Below, one piece after another: positions 6,210 through 8,306 of a DNA stretch of 8,306 bases. Origin of the DNA: Bacteroidota bacterium. Lineage in GTDB: Bacteria; Bacteroidota; Bacteroidia; Chitinophagales; UBA2359. The notes below the pieces were generated by a model. That model did no database searches and was not told the origin of the DNA. It was given only the letters and a program-made list of their open reading frames with translations. The stretch is from NCBI GenBank assembly GCA_020629895.1, contig JAHDCM010000146.1, forward strand, positions 1 through 8,306. Reading direction: 5' to 3'. Both the position numbers and the translations under genes were made by a program. Position 1 is the first letter of the stretch. Each line of letters starts with the position of its first letter.

Positions 6210-7547
6210 ATGGTTGCCTTTTTTAAAATTGGTAACTTAGATGGGCTAAGTTTGGTAATTGGGATCGGATTTATGATGTTGCTGTTTCTTTTTTCTGCAC
6301 TTATTTCAGGTTCTGAAGTAGCCTATTTTTCGCTCTCCCCCCAACAAATGGCTGCACTAAAGCAAGAGGATTCTGCTACTGGAAGTCGCATTTATCGTTT
6401 ATTACAAAAGCCTGAAATTTTACTTGCCACTATACTTATTGCCAATAATTTGGTAAATATTGCGCTGGTTATTTTTTCCTTTTTCTTTACTGAACATCTT
6501 ACCGCTAATACACCTTATTCGGATTTGGCTCCAATGGTGAATGCCATTATTACTACTGTTTTGTTGGTGTTGTTGGGAGAGGTGATGCCCAAAGTATATG
6601 CCACACATCACAATTTAAGCCTTGCTCGTTTTACATCGCTTCCCCTCTCTATTATTAATAGAATATTACGCCCATTTAGTCGCTTATTAGCCTATTCTAC
6701 GCATTTTATTGAGCAAAAGGTAGATGGCTATCGCTCTAAAAAAGGAGTAAACATGGAAGAACTAAATAACGCTATTGATCTAGTAGCTAGTGCAAGTAAT
6801 GGAAAAACAGAGTTGCAGGATATAGAGATGTTAAAAGGTTTAGTAGAGTTTAGAGATATTATTGTGCGGCAAATTATGTGTAGTCGTGTAGATATGTTTG
6901 CCATTAACAAAGCTATCTCTTTTAAAGAATTAGTAGAAAAAGTAACAGCACAAGGGTATTCAAGGGTACCTATTTTTGAAGAAGATATAGATAATATTGT
7001 AGGAATATTGTATGTCAAAGATTTATTAGAATACCTAGATGCGCCAGATAATTTTGATTGGTCAGACTTGGTGAAAGATGCTTACTTTATACCAGAAACA
7101 ATGAAAATTGATATCTTATTGAAGCAGATGCAAAAAGAACGTAGGCATTTGGCAATTGTAGTAGATGAGTATAGCGGTACAGCAGGGCTGATTACACTTG
7201 AAGACATACTAGAAGAAATTGTAGGAGAGATTATTGACGAACACGATGATGAGGAAAGTGGAAAGTACAAAAAGAGAAACCGTTATAATTACGAGTTTGA
7301 TGGACGCACTACCGTACATGATATGTGTAAGGTTATGAAAATTGATCCACAATCGTTTTACGAAATAAATGGAGACTATGACTCAGTAGCTGGTTTGCTA
7401 CTAGAGATTAATCAAAATTTTCCTAAAGAAAATGACAAAATAAAATACAAGCGATTTGAATTTACCGTTCTAAAAAAAGATGGAAATCGGATTGATACTG
7501 TTCTTGTCAATATCAAGCCGAGTGAAATGACCAATCCTGTTAGATAA
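6210..7547 (+). CDS. gldE: Gliding-associated membrane protein GldE (CNNM/CorC-type, CBS domains)
   Basis: A 445-residue inner-membrane protein with three parts. The DUF21/CNNM membrane domain (about 10-170) includes SGSEVAYFS (33-41) and LLGEVMPKVYA (121-131). A CBS-domain pair (about 219-341) has the second-CBS signature VVDEYSGTAGLITLEDILEE. A C-terminal CorC/HlyC domain (about 361-433) includes GDYDSVAGLLLE. Related proteins transport or sense divalent cations. In Flavobacterium johnsoniae GldE is linked to gliding, and extra GldE was reported to ease a gldB defect. Assignment as GldE rests on the domain order plus the gldD gene five bases downstream and ssb upstream. I start at ATG 6210; an in-frame TTG at 6129 would add 27 polar residues. 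The two genes should be co-transcribed. Confidence 0.94.
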   Translation: MVAFFKIGNLDGLSLVIGIGFMMLLFLFSALISGSEVAYFSLSPQQMAALKQEDSATGSRIYRLLQKPEILLATILIANNLVNIALVIFSFFFTEHLTANTPYSDLAPMVNAIITTVLLVLLGEVMPKVYATHHNLSLARFTSLPLSIINRILRPFSRLLAYSTHFIEQKVDGYRSKKGVNMEELNNAIDLVASASNGKTELQDIEMLKGLVEFRDIIVRQIMCSRVDMFAINKAISFKELVEKVTAQGYSRVPIFEEDIDNIVGILYVKDLLEYLDAPDNFDWSDLVKDAYFIPETMKIDILLKQMQKERRHLAIVVDEYSGTAGLITLEDILEEIVGEIIDEHDDEESGKYKKRNRYNYEFDGRTTVHDMCKVMKIDPQSFYEINGDYDSVAGLLLEINQNFPKENDKIKYKRFEFTVLKKDGNRIDTVLVNIKPSEMTNPVR

Positions 7548-7552
7548 AATAC

Positions 7553-8173
7553 ATGCCATTTATGCAGTCAAACCATTCCCTTTTTCAGACATTCCTTTTA
7601 TTGTGTATCCTTATTTTTCTGCATACAGGCTGTCAAGAAGAGAGCTATACGCCTAAGCCTAGAGGCTATCCTCGTGTAGAATTACCTAGTAAAAGCTACG
7701 AGTTGTTTCAGCCCGCTAATTGCCCCTTTAGTTTCGAAAAGCCTACCTATACCTATGTACAAAAAGATACGGTTTTTTTTCGGCAATTACCCGATGACCC
7801 TTGCTGGATGAACCTAGATTTTAAGGGCTTAAATGCAAAGGTACACATGTCGTATAAGCCCATTGAAAAGGAGGGAGACTTGATTAAATACCTGAAAGAT
7901 GCGTATAAACTCAACTCCAAACATGTGAAGAAGGCAGATTATATTGAGGATAGTGTGTTTGTAACGCCCAAAGGAGCCTATGGCATTTATTATATCGTAG
8001 GAGGGGATGCCGCTTCTTCCACACAATTAGCTATTACCGATAGTATAAATCACTTTATTTGGGCTTCCTTGTATTTCAATACAGCTCCTAATGCCGATTC
8101 TATTGCACCTATCAATAACTTTGTACGAGCAGATATACAACACCTAATTAATACCTTTGAATGGAAAGAGTGA
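7553..8173 (+). CDS. gldD: Gliding motility lipoprotein GldD
   Basis: A 206-residue lipoprotein required in flavobacteria for gliding; its molecular role is not known. The N-terminus has a hydrophobic segment (about 10-24) and a lipobox LHTGC, placing the lipidated cysteine at residue 27. The mature part carries the family pattern: PKPRGYPRVELP soon after the cysteine, CPFSFEKP, the CWMNLDFKGLNAKVHMSY strand, KADYI, the AASSTQLAITDS.NHF core, and LYFNTAPNADSIAPI before a final TFEWK. Length is as usual for GldD. The start at 7553 is five bases after the gldE stop; an ATG at 7562 would shorten the signal peptide by three residues and is also possible. No frame damage is seen. Confidence 0.95.
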   Translation: MPFMQSNHSLFQTFLLLCILIFLHTGCQEESYTPKPRGYPRVELPSKSYELFQPANCPFSFEKPTYTYVQKDTVFFRQLPDDPCWMNLDFKGLNAKVHMSYKPIEKEGDLIKYLKDAYKLNSKHVKKADYIEDSVFVTPKGAYGIYYIVGGDAASSTQLAITDSINHFIWASLYFNTAPNADSIAPINNFVRADIQHLINTFEWKE

Positions 8174-8189
8174 TGAAGTGAAGGGCAAA

Positions 8190-8211
8190 CCACCAGTGAT
8201 GACGCTGGCGG
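8190..8211 (-). other. Hairpin downstream of gldD
   Basis: CCACCAG (8190-8196) faces CTGGCGG (8205-8211) across an eight-base loop. On the plus strand one pair is an A-C mismatch; on the minus strand the same position becomes G-U, giving seven good pairs. No T-run follows on the plus strand, so it is a poor terminator for gldD. The strand preference matches the orientation of the neighbouring repeat at 8254-8306. Confidence 0.35.
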
Positions 8212-8253
8212 CAACTCCGTCGGACGTTCAATCGTGAATCGTTCAAACGCTTA

Positions 8254-8306
8254 CCGCGTGAGGGATAGAAACGATAGCTTAGTGAAACAGCCACTTTGAG
8301 AGCCTT
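8254..8306 (-). repeat. Partial second copy of the intergenic repeat, cut by window edge
   Basis: On the minus strand, 8298-8254 aligns without gaps to 1100-1144 with 33 of 45 identical bases, sharing CAAAG, AAGCTA and CTATCCCTCAC. The next eight bases to the edge still show partial similarity to 1092-1099 (GCCTC against GGCTC). The stretch 8174-8253 is non-coding and holds repeated CGTTCAA words (8224-8230 and 8240-8246) but nothing else I recognise. The rest of the element would lie to the right of the window. Confidence 0.6.

Overview
The window reads as chromosomal DNA of an AT-rich, gliding-type Bacteroidota. The linked genes for single-stranded DNA-binding protein, GldE and GldD are a hallmark of that phylum, ribosome binding sites of the Shine-Dalgarno type are not evident, and the one convincing promoter element (TAATTTTG) fits the Bacteroidota -7 consensus TAnnTTTG. 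A Saprospiria-like lineage is possible from the overall style, but this is a weak inference.

Layout: (1) bases 1-871, minus strand, the start and body of a bile acid:sodium symporter (BASS) family transporter that runs off the left edge; (2) bases 872-1231, a gene-free stretch with a perfect 21-bp inverted repeat followed by a structured repeat of about 140 bases; (3) bases 1232-2551, plus strand, a PlsC-like membrane acyltransferase; (4) a short convergent gap filled by inverted heptanucleotide repeats; (5) bases 2603-3745, minus strand, a coiled-coil, lysine-rich protein with a C-terminal helix-hairpin-helix domain; (6) a divergent gap with tandem hairpins; (7) bases 4077-5237, a single-domain ArsA/Get3-type ATPase with an HSP20-like C-terminal domain; (8) ssb at 5467-5928, followed by two hairpin terminators; (9) gldE (6210-7547) and gldD (7553-8173), five bases apart and almost certainly one transcript; (10) a non-coding tail holding part of a second copy of the repeat seen at 1008-1144, in the opposite orientation.

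The genes do not form one obvious pathway. ssb-gldE-gldD is the recognisable conserved cluster (DNA maintenance next to gliding machinery); the acyltransferase (phospholipid synthesis), the ATPase (probable membrane-protein or metalloid-type ATPase of unknown client) and the transporter are separate units. No mobile element gene, CRISPR array, tRNA or rRNA was found. The best candidates for something undescribed are the lysine-rich HhH protein and the pair of oppositely oriented intergenic repeats, whose differences are almost all transitions. I see no convincing multi-gene novel system.
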